Shown: in pieces, positions 53,683 to 62,767 of the stretch | Numbering within the stretch: position 1 is the first letter of the stretch | Layout: each line of letters begins with the position of its first letter | Assembly (NCBI GenBank): GCA_023666275.1 | Contig: JAMPCJ010000002.1 | Coordinates: 62,001-126,000 of the forward strand | Direction: 5' to 3' | Length of the DNA: 64,000 nt | Source: Treponema brennaborense | GTDB lineage: Bacteria; Spirochaetota; Spirochaetia; Treponematales; Treponemataceae | The notes under the pieces: generated by a model | Database searches by the model: none | Told to the model about the DNA's origin: nothing | The model's input: the letters and a program-made list of their open reading frames with translations, nothing else | Translations under genes and position numbers: made by a program

Positions 53683-54411
53683 TCAGCTGTTTGTATTGCC
53701 GAACATATCGAGAACAAGCGATACTTCCGACATTGATACGCCTAATTGCTGGACAATCGCCGCCGGCGTATAACCGCTGCGGGATAAATCAAGAACTTTT
53801 TCTTTCAGCGTTCTGGCGGAAACAGGCTTTGCTTCGGCCGCAGGCAGCGGCACTCCGGATATATCGGTTGATTTTTCCGTCGATTGTTCCGGGCGGAAAA
53901 CAGCGCCGGATTTCTTATTGTCCTGCACAGAAGAAGCTGTTATATCGGACGGGGGAAAAGGCAGCTCCTGCGAAAAAACGGCATCATCGGCAGGCACTGT
54001 CTGCCGGATATTATCCGCATCAGGCAGCTGTTTCGCATGCGTGTTTCCCGTGAATTTCTGCGCATACATCGCCGGCACATAGCGCGCGGAAACATTTTTC
54101 TGCGAATTTTCCGGCACAGCCTGAACAGCGGCAAGAATTTCCTGCCCTTTTTCCCTTCGTTTCTGTTCTTTTTCGCTTAATGCAATTATCTCGTCAGCTC
54201 TTTTTATCAGCTTTTTTAATTCCGAGGAACGTTCCTCGATAATTGAAATATCGCGGTCCGTTTCTCTGCTTATTTCGACAAGCAGTTTATCCACTTCGAT
54301 GCGAATATCGGAAAGGACTTTTTCCGGAGAATATTTTCTGACAAACGCTTTCAGAAAAAAAATCCATGCCGCGCAATTCAGTGCAAAAAAGCAAACGATA
54401 TATATCAGCAT
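53683..54411 (-). CDS. Membrane-anchored coiled-coil protein with C-terminal helix-turn-helix-like motif
   Basis: A 242-residue protein with an N-terminal transmembrane helix (about 2-22), a charged coiled coil (about 28-90, with EERSSELKKLIKRADEIIAL), a low-complexity middle, and a C-terminal segment (about 205-235: LDLSRSGYTPAAIVQQLGVS) that resembles a helix-turn-helix. Similar proteins (DUF6115-like) sit near fliA in other flagellated bacteria. Location at the end of the flagellar block suggests a motility role, but that is inference. AGGA precedes the start. Confidence 0.65.
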   Translation of the reverse strand: MLIYIVCFFALNCAAWIFFLKAFVRKYSPEKVLSDIRIEVDKLLVEISRETDRDISIIEERSSELKKLIKRADEIIALSEKEQKRREKGQEILAAVQAVPENSQKNVSARYVPAMYAQKFTGNTHAKQLPDADNIRQTVPADDAVFSQELPFPPSDITASSVQDNKKSGAVFRPEQSTEKSTDISGVPLPAAEAKPVSARTLKEKVLDLSRSGYTPAAIVQQLGVSMSEVSLVLDMFGNTNS

Positions 54412-54426
54412 TATGCGTCCTTATAT

Positions 54427-54765
54427 TTATCCCCAGGTATCGATGCGGGTTCCCAGCGCGGGATCTTTCAAAACTTCCGGTGCGTTTTTTTGTTCGGAGT
54501 CCGGCGGCAGCTCCGCTTTTCTCTGCTTTTTTTTCCGCAAATCGGAATGATCGTCTTTTCTGCCGTTTCGATCCTGCACATGCAGCAATTCATCGCCGTT
54601 TGTTGTTTGTTTGACGGTTTTTTGCTGCTCCTGCAGCATTTGTGCGGATTTTTCCTGCTGAATCGCATTTTTCAGCGGCACTCCCTGCTGCTGAAACGCA
54701 ACATCTTTCGAAACTTTATCGAGCTGCGTATACAATGTCTGCAAATCAATTGGCTGAATACCCAT
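54427..54765 (-). CDS. Small hydrophilic protein of the flagellar block
   Basis: A 112-residue protein from ATG 54763-54765, overlapping the FapA-like gene end by 20 bases; the longer frame is rejected because it runs further into that gene. It is very polar, Gln/Lys/Asp-rich, with an N-terminal amphipathic segment (IQPIDLQTLYTQLDKVSKDV) and a disordered tail. No domain is recognised. Tight linkage to the FapA-like gene and fliA suggests a partner protein. Confidence 0.6.
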   Translation of the reverse strand: MGIQPIDLQTLYTQLDKVSKDVAFQQQGVPLKNAIQQEKSAQMLQEQQKTVKQTTNGDELLHVQDRNGRKDDHSDLRKKKQRKAELPPDSEQKNAPEVLKDPALGTRIDTWG

Positions 54766-56719
54766 CCGGAACCCGCTTTGTATCTTCTTCGGAAGGCGCT
54801 TCATATTTTCCGCGGCGCACAAATCCGTCTTCATAAAAGAAAGTAACGCTCTTCGTATCGGTGCGCACTTCATCTTTTTCATCACGGACATATACTTTCA
54901 CGCCCGCGTATACCGTGCCGGAAGCAGATACTTTTCCGATTACTTTCAGTTCACGCAAATGCTGCTGAATTTGCTCTATTTCTTCCAATATGACATCTGT
55001 TTCTTCGATAATTTCGTTTTTCCGCACAGTCATTGCCGCAAGACTTTCCTCTTTGTCATGCGGAAGCGTGCGCCGTACTTTTTTTGTATTTTCAAGCGTC
55101 TGGATGTTCAAATCAACTTCATCAAGTTCTTTCACAAGTTCGTTTTGTTTGTCCGTCAGTTCATTCAAACGGCGCTTTGCCCTCGGATCATAGCCGACTT
55201 CCAAAACAGTTTCCGAACCGCCGCCCGCGCTCCCGATATTTTTTGCGTAAATCTCTTCAGTCGCGAATAAATGGCCGCCGATAATCGCGGCACGTTTTCC
55301 CTGAACCAATATTTTTTTATTGGACACGACATTCGAATTGACGATGCTGTCGGAAACAATGATGTAATCCTCGACTTCGACGGTTGTGTTTTGGATGAAT
55401 TTTGCCCACAGCGATTTTCCGCAGCGAATGGAGCCCTCATCTCTTCCCATTACACCCTGCGAAACAACAATATCGCCGTCCGCATCAAGCAGCGATTTTC
55501 CGACAGTGCCGTACACTTCGATATTGCCGGATGCTTTCACGCTGAATCCGTCATCAACATTTCCTTTTACAATGACAGTACCCAAAAATGTGATGTTCCC
55601 CGTCTTTATGGAAACACCGTTTACTTCCATTATCGGTTCGACATTGATTTTATCGTTTATCAGAAGCACTTGCCCGTTCACTGCCGCAAGAATTTTGAGT
55701 CCGCTTTCATCAACAACGACATTTTTTCCCAAAGGAAGATTCATATCCCTGCCGTTTTTCGCTTCGAGATAACGTCCGGTAACGGTTTTTCCGGCTTTGC
55801 CGCGTTCCGGCAGTTTTTTTTCGGCAAGCAGCTGACCTTCCACGACATTCTGCACAAGATTCAGTTCTTTGAAATCAACTTGCCCGCTTTCGGTTTCTTT
55901 AAGCCGAAGTTTTGTTCGGTCCGTTTCAAAATGATATTCTATATACGCATCTCTTCCGTCGGCAGGAAGAACCGCCCCGGCAACCTGGTACGGAATTCCG
56001 TATACGGGATTGTCAACAAAATCATCGATTGCCTGGCGGTTAATGCCCGCAACAACGCCCTGTGTTTCAAGCAGGCGCTCAACTTGCTCGGCGGAAACAT
56101 CGGCACCGCCAATTGCCGGAGCAGTTACCGTAATAGTTGCTTTCATTTCATCATGCGATATATCCACGCCGACAAGCGCATCGCCTGCCTGATTGTGCGT
56201 ATACTGCCCGATCGGTTCATATACTCCGTCTGTTCCGCGCTCCACAAATCTCTTGATTTTTTCTTCGTCGAAAGATACCGTATCGGAGCGTTTCAAACGG
56301 GACAGCACTTCTTTCAGCGCAACCGGCTGACCGTTGCCGGCGGGAGGCACTACTTTCAAATTGATTTCGGAAGAAAAATAATGAACAAAAAACATTCCGT
56401 CTTTGTCCTGATTTTCCGGCAATTCTTCCGCTTCGCTTTTGCTGACAGATTCTTTTTTTTGTTTGTGCTTTTTTTCGGCAGCGAGCGCTGCATTTTCGTA
56501 TATTCTGAGCGTCCAGGGTTTTTTCAAAAATCCGATAAAACCGGCAGTACCTTTTTCCAAAACCTCATATTCAAGGCGGGCAACAGTAGTTTCTAGCTGC
56601 ACAGCCGCATCGGCAAGCGCATCTTCAAGAGTATCTGCATGAATATCCACGTACCGCAGATTTTTATCCTCCTGAAGCCGCTTTTCCATGTCTTTGCGAA
56701 TCATTTCAAGCGTAACCAT
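54746..56719 (-). CDS. Jag_N-FapA (DUF342) protein
   Basis: A 657-residue cytoplasmic protein. Residues 1-60 match the Jag N-terminal domain (KGTAGFIGFLKKPWTLRIYE at its end), also found in KhpB/EloR. The central region (about 150-500) is the FapA/DUF342 beta-helix-like repeat fold with many Gly/Val/Asp turns (IEVYGTVGKSLLDADGDIVV). A coiled coil follows (about 535-600). FapA in Vibrio links glucose signalling to polar flagella; the Jag_N fusion is common in spirochaetes and clostridia. It starts 27 bases after fliA with AGGAG upstream. Probable role: flagellar or cell-cycle regulation. Confidence 0.85.
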   Translation of the reverse strand: MVTLEMIRKDMEKRLQEDKNLRYVDIHADTLEDALADAAVQLETTVARLEYEVLEKGTAGFIGFLKKPWTLRIYENAALAAEKKHKQKKESVSKSEAEELPENQDKDGMFFVHYFSSEINLKVVPPAGNGQPVALKEVLSRLKRSDTVSFDEEKIKRFVERGTDGVYEPIGQYTHNQAGDALVGVDISHDEMKATITVTAPAIGGADVSAEQVERLLETQGVVAGINRQAIDDFVDNPVYGIPYQVAGAVLPADGRDAYIEYHFETDRTKLRLKETESGQVDFKELNLVQNVVEGQLLAEKKLPERGKAGKTVTGRYLEAKNGRDMNLPLGKNVVVDESGLKILAAVNGQVLLINDKINVEPIMEVNGVSIKTGNITFLGTVIVKGNVDDGFSVKASGNIEVYGTVGKSLLDADGDIVVSQGVMGRDEGSIRCGKSLWAKFIQNTTVEVEDYIIVSDSIVNSNVVSNKKILVQGKRAAIIGGHLFATEEIYAKNIGSAGGGSETVLEVGYDPRAKRRLNELTDKQNELVKELDEVDLNIQTLENTKKVRRTLPHDKEESLAAMTVRKNEIIEETDVILEEIEQIQQHLRELKVIGKVSASGTVYAGVKVYVRDEKDEVRTDTKSVTFFYEDGFVRRGKYEAPSEEDTKRVPDGYSAN

Positions 56720-56745
56720 AAAAACTCCTGTCGCGCAAGAACAAA

Positions 56746-57534
56746 CTATAAAATGCCTTTTCTGATATTCGTCAGTTTTGCCCTTAAACGCAGGTTTGCT
56801 TTTGTATGCAGCTGCGATATGCGGGATTCGCTCACATTCAAAACCTGCCCGATTTCCTTAAACGTCAAATCTTCGTGATAATACAGAACCAAAACCATTT
56901 TTTCTTTTTCCGGCAGCTCATTGATTGCTTCGATAATGACTCGGCGTATTTCTTCGCGTTCCACAATGACATCGGGATTCAAGCTGGACGGCGCCTCAAT
57001 GCTGTCGCCTATTGACAGCCGGTCGGAGTCATCGCCGGAATACCATACATCATTCAGCGACATCACGCTTGTACCGGACACTTTCAATACGGTCTGCCGA
57101 AATTCCTGCTCGCTGATTCCCATAGCCGACGCAATTTCCGCATCTGACGCCGGACGTCCGAGATTTGATTCCACATGGACAATTGCATCTTCGATTTCGC
57201 GTGCTTTTTGCCGCACCGAACGCGGAACCCAGTCAAGCTGGCGCAGTTCGTCAAAGATTGCACCGCGGATGCGCGTAACCGCATACGTTTTGAATTTTAC
57301 ATTCTTATCGGGATCGTATTTATTGATAGCATCCAGCAAGCCGAACTGACCGAATCCGACAAGATCATCAAATTCAACGCTGCCGGGCATACCTACGGAA
57401 ATTTTTCCGGCCACATATTTCACAAGCGGCATGTATTGTCTGATAAATTTATCCCGTAATGCCGGCGATTTTGTTTTGCGGAATTCAATCCAAAGCGCAT
57501 CTTCTGTCTTCTGCTCGTCAAGCGTATTATCCAT
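56746..57534 (-). CDS. fliA: RNA polymerase sigma factor FliA/WhiG (sigma-28)
   Basis: A 262-residue sigma factor. Region 2 has YMPLVKYVAGKISVGMPGSV and DLVGFGQFGLLDAINKYDP, followed by KFKTYAVTRIRGAIFDELRQ; region 3 has ALGI-like MGISEQEFRQTV; region 4 has the HTH LTFKEIGQVLNVSESRISQL. It directs transcription of late flagellar genes. Length is normal. No anti-sigma factor FlgM is adjacent. It lies 20 bases after a 254-residue membrane protein gene. Confidence 0.97.
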   Translation of the reverse strand: MDNTLDEQKTEDALWIEFRKTKSPALRDKFIRQYMPLVKYVAGKISVGMPGSVEFDDLVGFGQFGLLDAINKYDPDKNVKFKTYAVTRIRGAIFDELRQLDWVPRSVRQKAREIEDAIVHVESNLGRPASDAEIASAMGISEQEFRQTVLKVSGTSVMSLNDVWYSGDDSDRLSIGDSIEAPSSLNPDVIVEREEIRRVIIEAINELPEKEKMVLVLYYHEDLTFKEIGQVLNVSESRISQLHTKANLRLRAKLTNIRKGIL

Positions 57535-57553
57535 TCTTCAAACCCTTAGCACG

Positions 57554-58318
57554 TCAGTTGTCTTTTGACAATATTGTCCGGATCGCCTGCGCCATCAATC
57601 CCGTATCCTGCACAGACGTATCGGAATAAGCAGAACTCCGAATTTCCGGCGTTTGTTCCTCACTGTCTTCATCTTCTTCAGAATCAAGCTGCATAGAAGA
57701 AAGCAGATTATTCATATCGGGCAGACTGTCAAGTCCGTCAACATCGGTTTTCGCTGTCTGCGGCGGCGCAGACGTATTTTTTTCAGTGTTTGCCGCCGGT
57801 GCCGCTTCGTTTTTCGAATCGCCGGCTTCAGTTTCTGTGTCCCCTGATGCAGGATTTCCGTTTTCGGACGGAAGCGGCGGCTTGTTCTGCACGGGAACAG
57901 AACGCTCGGCGGCAGCGGTTTCCCTGCCGGAATTCTCCGGCATTTTTTCCGCCGCGGGAACAGCGGCAGCAGGCGGCGGCGCAGATGCTGCTTCTTTTTT
58001 TTCGGAAACAGCGGAAGATGCCGATACATCGACATGAAAAGAAGGACCGCCTCTGTCTTCCGGCAAACTTTCGTCGCCTATAGTTATATCGAGCGAATTG
58101 CCCGGAGCAGCGGTCTGCAGCGGAACAGTTTCGCCCGTATACGCAAGGAATTTATCCCATATAAAAGCAATCAGAAAACCGGCTGCTCCGCCGAGTACGG
58201 CGGAAAAAAGCGCACGCAGACATACTATACCAAACGGCACTTTGAACAGCAATCCGCTGAGAAAAGACAGTAAACACCCGATCGCCGCCGCGCAAGCAAT
58301 TGCCTTGGTGTTAAACAT
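57554..58318 (-). CDS. Membrane protein with long disordered tail, flagellar block
   Basis: A 254-residue protein with two transmembrane helices at the N-terminus (about 6-28 and 32-55) and then about 190 residues rich in Ala, Pro, Glu, Ser and Asp, probably disordered. The C-terminal 30 residues are conserved-looking (SSAYSDTSVQDTGLMAQAIR). No domain is recognised. AGGAGAGG precedes ATG and a promoter with TTGACC lies upstream, so it leads the fliA transcript. It may anchor a regulator to the membrane; that is inference. Confidence 0.6.
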   Translation of the reverse strand: MFNTKAIACAAAIGCLLSFLSGLLFKVPFGIVCLRALFSAVLGGAAGFLIAFIWDKFLAYTGETVPLQTAAPGNSLDITIGDESLPEDRGGPSFHVDVSASSAVSEKKEAASAPPPAAAVPAAEKMPENSGRETAAAERSVPVQNKPPLPSENGNPASGDTETEAGDSKNEAAPAANTEKNTSAPPQTAKTDVDGLDSLPDMNNLLSSMQLDSEEDEDSEEQTPEIRSSAYSDTSVQDTGLMAQAIRTILSKDN

Positions 58319-58342
58319 AAACTGCCACCTCTCCTAGAAATA

Positions 58343-58371
58343 AGATTACGGCAAAAACAATATTAGGTCAA
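58343..58371 (-). promoter_or_regulatory. Promoter upstream of the 254-residue protein and fliA
   Basis: On the minus strand TTGACC (58366-58371), 17 bases, TAATCT (58343-58348). It gives fliA and its followers an entry point separate from flhBAFG. The leader of about 20 bases contains AGGAGAGG. Confidence 0.45.
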
Positions 58372-58434
58372 GTTATTCCGCAGACTTGCTGTTTTATTCA
58401 ACAAAAACCCGAAATATACTTTCAATACGCCGTA

Positions 58435-59331
58435 TTACCGTTTCCGCGATTTTCCGGTCAATTTTCTCAAAAACCGCGAAAAGCCTTCTTCTTCTTCGAA
58501 ATCCGTTTTCTCGATTCTTCCTATAATGTGTTTTACGCACATGGCTGCTTTTGACGCCGGATTTTCAATCATAAACGGTTTTTGCCTGATAACAGACGTC
58601 GAAACAATCGGATCATCATAAATAAATCCGAGATATTCCATTTTATAATTCAAAAACTGCGCGGCGATATTTATTATTCTGTCGGAAATTCGTTTGCCTT
58701 CTTCGGCGGAATGCACCCGATTCACAAGCAGTTTCATATTCGTATTTTCGCCGGCAAGTTCCGTCGCGATTATTTTTATGATTCCGTACGCATCGGTTAT
58801 TGCAGTCGGCTCCGGAGTAGTTACCACATAAACTTCGTCGGAAGCCGCAACAAAGCTGAGAACATTATTCGAAATGCCCGCCCCTGTATCGATGATAATA
58901 ATATCCGCGTTTGAAAGAGTCGAAAATTCTTTCGCAAAATAATCAAGTTCCTGCGAAGTTAAATTGGCAATTCGGGAAAATCCGTTTGCGCCGGCAATAA
59001 ACTGAATCCCGAACGCGGTATCGAGAATTATATCGGAAATCTTTTTTTGCTGCGTGATGACATGCAGTAAATTCGACGTGGGAACGATATTGAGCAGAAT
59101 ATTGACATTCGCCATGCCGAGATCCCCGTCTATCAAAATAACTTTTTTTCCGATTTTAGCGTATGCGATCGACATATTCACCGCTAAATTTGTTTTACCG
59201 ACACCGCCTTTACCGCTTGTTATAGAAATGATTCTTGTTTTGTGCATAGTTCCCTGCGATCCCGCAGAAGAACCGAGCACTTCCCTGCGTTTCTGCATCA
59301 TTTCCCGCAATTCAGATGCCTGATCTTCCAT
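58435..59331 (-). CDS. flhG: Flagellar number regulator FlhG (FleN/MinD-like ATPase)
   Basis: A 298-residue protein from ATG 59329-59331, chosen because GGAG lies at good distance; an ATG four codons upstream contains that GGAG itself. The deviant Walker A is KGGVGKTN, followed by DGDLGMANVN and DTGAGISNNV. FlhG limits flagellar number by controlling FlhF and, in some species, FliA or FlrA. The C-terminus carries the amphipathic membrane-targeting region (FLRKLTGKSRKR). It lies after flhF in the standard order. Confidence 0.94.
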   Translation of the reverse strand: MEDQASELREMMQKRREVLGSSAGSQGTMHKTRIISITSGKGGVGKTNLAVNMSIAYAKIGKKVILIDGDLGMANVNILLNIVPTSNLLHVITQQKKISDIILDTAFGIQFIAGANGFSRIANLTSQELDYFAKEFSTLSNADIIIIDTGAGISNNVLSFVAASDEVYVVTTPEPTAITDAYGIIKIIATELAGENTNMKLLVNRVHSAEEGKRISDRIINIAAQFLNYKMEYLGFIYDDPIVSTSVIRQKPFMIENPASKAAMCVKHIIGRIEKTDFEEEEGFSRFLRKLTGKSRKR

Positions 59332-59364
59332 TCTATTCTCCATAAAATATTATTTTTCGGCAAT

Positions 59365-60651
59365 TCATATATTTATTTTCTTTACAAGAAATTTTTCTTC
59401 TATTCTGTCTCTGTTTATATTAAAGCCGCGAAGCTGCGTCAAAAAACGGACGACAGATGACGCTTCAAGACAGCGCGGAACACTTTGTCCCGTAGCAAGC
59501 CATGAAACCGATTTTCCCTTTTCCCACAATGCACTGATTATAGTGCCGACATGATCTGTTTCGTCAAATTTCGTAATTATAACAGAACGGTATCCGAATA
59601 TTTCATATTGCTGAATTATATCGCACATATCGCTGAATTTTGTCGATGCAGATACAGCAAGATAGAATTCCACCGCAACATTTTTTACGTTAAGGAATTT
59701 CCGCAAACGCGCAATATTTTCATAATCTTTCGGACTGTATCCGGGAGTATCAATCAGAATATATTCCACTCCGCGGTTATATAAATGCAGAAGGCTTTTT
59801 AGTTCGTCTTCGTTTTTGGGATTTTCTACGGGAATTCCCATAATTTCTCCGTAGCGCTCCAGCTGCTCTTTTGCGCCGATGCGGACATTATCCGTTGTAA
59901 TCATTCGGATTTCCCGCGGCGGCATAACCGTGCTGTCGCTGCCGATAAGCTGTCCCGCCATTTTTGCAATTGTCGTTGTTTTTCCTATACCTGTCGGACC
60001 GACAAGTACAATAACCTGCGGACGGGCGGTATAATTCGGCACAAAAACGCTTATGGACTCTCCGATCCAATCGACCACGGTATCCTGCACAGCATCAAAA
60101 TCATCCAGTTTATCCACCGTGAATTCTTTTCGCATCCGCTGCACAATCTGCTTGATGTATGCCGATGAAAATTCATTATCTTCCAGCAGCGCCGTGATTT
60201 TTGAAAAAGAAGCATGATTTGCCGTATCTTCCGTGTTTTTGGATAAAGAAATATCTTCACGCAAAGAACGGACTTCTTCAAGCACTTCTTTTATCTGCAC
60301 CGTTTGCAGCATGCCGGTTGCTGCGAGAACTTGTTTTTTTCTGTTTTCAAAATCATCGGCACCGGACGCAGGCAATGCGGATTTTCCGTACTGCAGCGCT
60401 GCGGAAATTTCGGTCTGCTTTTCGGAAATCCGCTGCGGAGATGACTCGGCAGAACGGGAAACAGCAGAAGGAATCAATGTAAATTTCACTTCAACGCCGT
60501 CTTTGCCAAAAAAACCGAGAAATCCGCCTATCTTTGCGGGGCGTTTTCCTTTGATAAAATAATCGCTTTCGTATGTTGACTTTATTTTGTCAATGCATTC
60601 AGCGTAAGAGCCGGCTTTTACGCTGAGTATACGTCCTTCTCCGTCAGTCAA
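59365..60651 (-). CDS. flhF: Flagellar biosynthesis GTPase FlhF
   Basis: A 428-residue SRP-type GTPase that places the flagellum. The N-terminal basic domain (about 1-60, GSYAECIDKIKSTYESDYF) is followed by a Pro/Ser linker, an N domain and a G domain with GPTGIGKTTTIAKMAGQL (about 218), DTPGYSPKDY and TKFDETDHVGTI. The start is TTG 60651, with GGGGGAGG 6 bases before; it overlaps the flhA stop by 8 bases. All nucleotide motifs are intact. Confidence 0.97.
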   Translation of the reverse strand: MTDGEGRILSVKAGSYAECIDKIKSTYESDYFIKGKRPAKIGGFLGFFGKDGVEVKFTLIPSAVSRSAESSPQRISEKQTEISAALQYGKSALPASGADDFENRKKQVLAATGMLQTVQIKEVLEEVRSLREDISLSKNTEDTANHASFSKITALLEDNEFSSAYIKQIVQRMRKEFTVDKLDDFDAVQDTVVDWIGESISVFVPNYTARPQVIVLVGPTGIGKTTTIAKMAGQLIGSDSTVMPPREIRMITTDNVRIGAKEQLERYGEIMGIPVENPKNEDELKSLLHLYNRGVEYILIDTPGYSPKDYENIARLRKFLNVKNVAVEFYLAVSASTKFSDMCDIIQQYEIFGYRSVIITKFDETDHVGTIISALWEKGKSVSWLATGQSVPRCLEASSVVRFLTQLRGFNINRDRIEEKFLVKKINI

Positions 60652-62740
60652 CTTTTACCTCCCCCAAAGATTCTACTTTTACATCATTTGCGATTTCGTT
60701 TACGGAAAGCACAACCAGATTCTGCAGTTCCGGAACACGTTCCGTGCTCACTTTAATCAGCAGCCGCGCCTCTTCGGGGCACAGCACCACCGGCAGGAAT
60801 CCTTTGTTCTGCATCGATGCCGCGGCGTTTATGAGCGCAGAAACCCATGCTCTGTACTGCACCGGATCCAGTGCGGCAACGACGCCGTTTATAGTGTCTT
60901 TCCGGCTGTCGACAAGCGTTTGCAGGAACGCAGGTTCAATGGTAATAACGTGGATCGTCTTGTTTTCGGAGTCGTCCATGTATTGCTGGCAAATTTGTCT
61001 GCCGAGCGCCTGCCGGACTTTTTCGACAATAATATCGGTCTGTTTGGTAATGCTGCCGTATTCTGCCATTGTTTCCAAAATCGTAACCATGTTGCGGACG
61101 GAAACACGTTCTTTTAAAAGTCCCTGCATAACACGGCGAATTTCTCCGGTAGAAAATATTTTCGACGCCGCATCGACCGCAGCCGGATAGTCTTTTCTGA
61201 GCGTATCAAGTATTGCCTGAACTTCCTGCAGTCCCAAAATATCGGCAGCATTGCGGCGGATAATCTCCGTCAGATGCGTGGCAATAATTGTCGGCGGATC
61301 GACAACGGCATATCCCGAACGCTCCGCTTTTTCGCGGTTTTCTTCACTCACCCATACGGCAGGCATTTTAAACACGGGATCTTTCGTGATTTCTCCGGGA
61401 ATTTCTTCCGTAACGCCGCCGGTATTCATGCATAAATACCAGCCCATTCTGATTTTTCCCCGATCGGATTCGACGCCTTTTATTTTAAATGCATATTCAT
61501 TCGGTTCAAGCGCAATATTGTCTATCATACGGATCGGCGGAACGACAAGCCCCAGATCGAGTCCCAATTCCCGCCGGATACGTCCGATGCGCTCTTTTAA
61601 ATCGCCGCCTTTTTCTTCGTCAAGCAAAGGAATGATGGCAAAACCGAGCTCCAGCGACAACGGATCAAGCGGCGCAACCGGACTGATGCCGGCAGGATTC
61701 CGCTGTGCGCCGTTTTTTTCGGCACCTTTTGCTTTCGACTCCACAGCCGCCTGCTTTGCAGCTTCGGCATTCTGAAGATGGCGCCCCGCATAGCACAGCA
61801 AAAGCCCCATCGGAATTAAAATATACCAAGGAAATCCCGGCATAATACCGATAACGGCAAGCGTAATTCCGCCGACATAATAAATCCACGCGCTGCGGGA
61901 AAATTCCCTGCGGACATTTTCGCCGAGCGTCGTTTTGCCGTCGGAAGCAGAGCGCGTAACGATAAGCCCCGTCGCGACCGAAAGCAGCAAAGACGGTATC
62001 TGCGAGAGCAAACCGTCGCCTATTGTAAATTTTGCGTACGTTTGGATCGCCGTAGCAAACGGTTCATTCCGAAGCGCCATGCCGAAAATAAGTCCGACGA
62101 CAAGATTGACAACAGTTATAAATATGCCGACTTTGACGTTTCCCGAAACGAATTTTGTCGAACCGTCCATGGAACCGTAAAAATCGGATTCCTGCTGCAC
62201 TTCCTGTTTTCTGCGACGCGCTTCTTCTTCCGTGATTGTACCGGCGTTGAATTCCGCATCGATGGCAAGCAGCTTATTCGGCATCGCATCAAGCGTAAAG
62301 CGGGCGGCAACCTCCGCTACCCGCGTCGCGCCTTTTGTTATAACGAACATTTGAACTGCGATTAAAATAACGAAAATAACGATGCCTATCAGAAGACCTT
62401 CCGTTCCGCTGCTGCCGACAACAAATTGTCCGAACGCGGAAACCATTTTTCCGTCGAAATTCAAGCCTTTGCTCAATATGAGCCGCGTTGAAGAAACATT
62501 CAGCGCAAGTCCGAACACCGTCGCCACCAGCAGAACCGTAGGAAACGAAGAAAAATCTATAGCACGCGGAGAAGAAAGCACAATAAGCACAATAAGCACG
62601 GAAAGCAGAAGATTGCACACCATGAGAACATCAAGCATTGCCGCCGGCAGCGGAATTATCAGCATAAAAATAACCGCTATAACTCCGACGGCAACAAAGA
62701 GATCTGTTTTATTTTCAAAAATACGTATTTTGTCAGCCAT
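60644..62740 (-). CDS. flhA: Flagellar export gate protein FlhA
   Basis: A 698-residue protein with eight transmembrane helices in the first 320 residues and a large cytoplasmic ring domain. The conserved FHIPEP region is present (SSFPTVLLVATVFGLALNVS and STRLIL), with the ATRVAEVAARFTLDAMPNKLLAIDAE block. FlhA forms the nonameric platform of the type III export gate that selects chaperone-substrate pairs. GGTGGG precedes ATG. It overlaps flhF and follows flhB by 27 bases. Confidence 0.98.
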   Translation of the reverse strand: MADKIRIFENKTDLFVAVGVIAVIFMLIIPLPAAMLDVLMVCNLLLSVLIVLIVLSSPRAIDFSSFPTVLLVATVFGLALNVSSTRLILSKGLNFDGKMVSAFGQFVVGSSGTEGLLIGIVIFVILIAVQMFVITKGATRVAEVAARFTLDAMPNKLLAIDAEFNAGTITEEEARRRKQEVQQESDFYGSMDGSTKFVSGNVKVGIFITVVNLVVGLIFGMALRNEPFATAIQTYAKFTIGDGLLSQIPSLLLSVATGLIVTRSASDGKTTLGENVRREFSRSAWIYYVGGITLAVIGIMPGFPWYILIPMGLLLCYAGRHLQNAEAAKQAAVESKAKGAEKNGAQRNPAGISPVAPLDPLSLELGFAIIPLLDEEKGGDLKERIGRIRRELGLDLGLVVPPIRMIDNIALEPNEYAFKIKGVESDRGKIRMGWYLCMNTGGVTEEIPGEITKDPVFKMPAVWVSEENREKAERSGYAVVDPPTIIATHLTEIIRRNAADILGLQEVQAILDTLRKDYPAAVDAASKIFSTGEIRRVMQGLLKERVSVRNMVTILETMAEYGSITKQTDIIVEKVRQALGRQICQQYMDDSENKTIHVITIEPAFLQTLVDSRKDTINGVVAALDPVQYRAWVSALINAAASMQNKGFLPVVLCPEEARLLIKVSTERVPELQNLVVLSVNEIANDVKVESLGEVKVD

Positions 62741-62767
62741 TATCCCACCCAGTTGACTTTGTGCATA

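Noticed and set aside
54766-54891. Longer start for the 112-residue flagellar-block protein
   Set aside because: It would run 146 bases into the FapA-like gene; the ATG at 54765 gives a normal short overlap.
55271-56596. 441-codon plus-strand frame opposite the FapA-like gene
   Set aside because: A shadow of the conserved gene on the other strand; composition is Phe/Arg/Cys-rich with no recognised domain.
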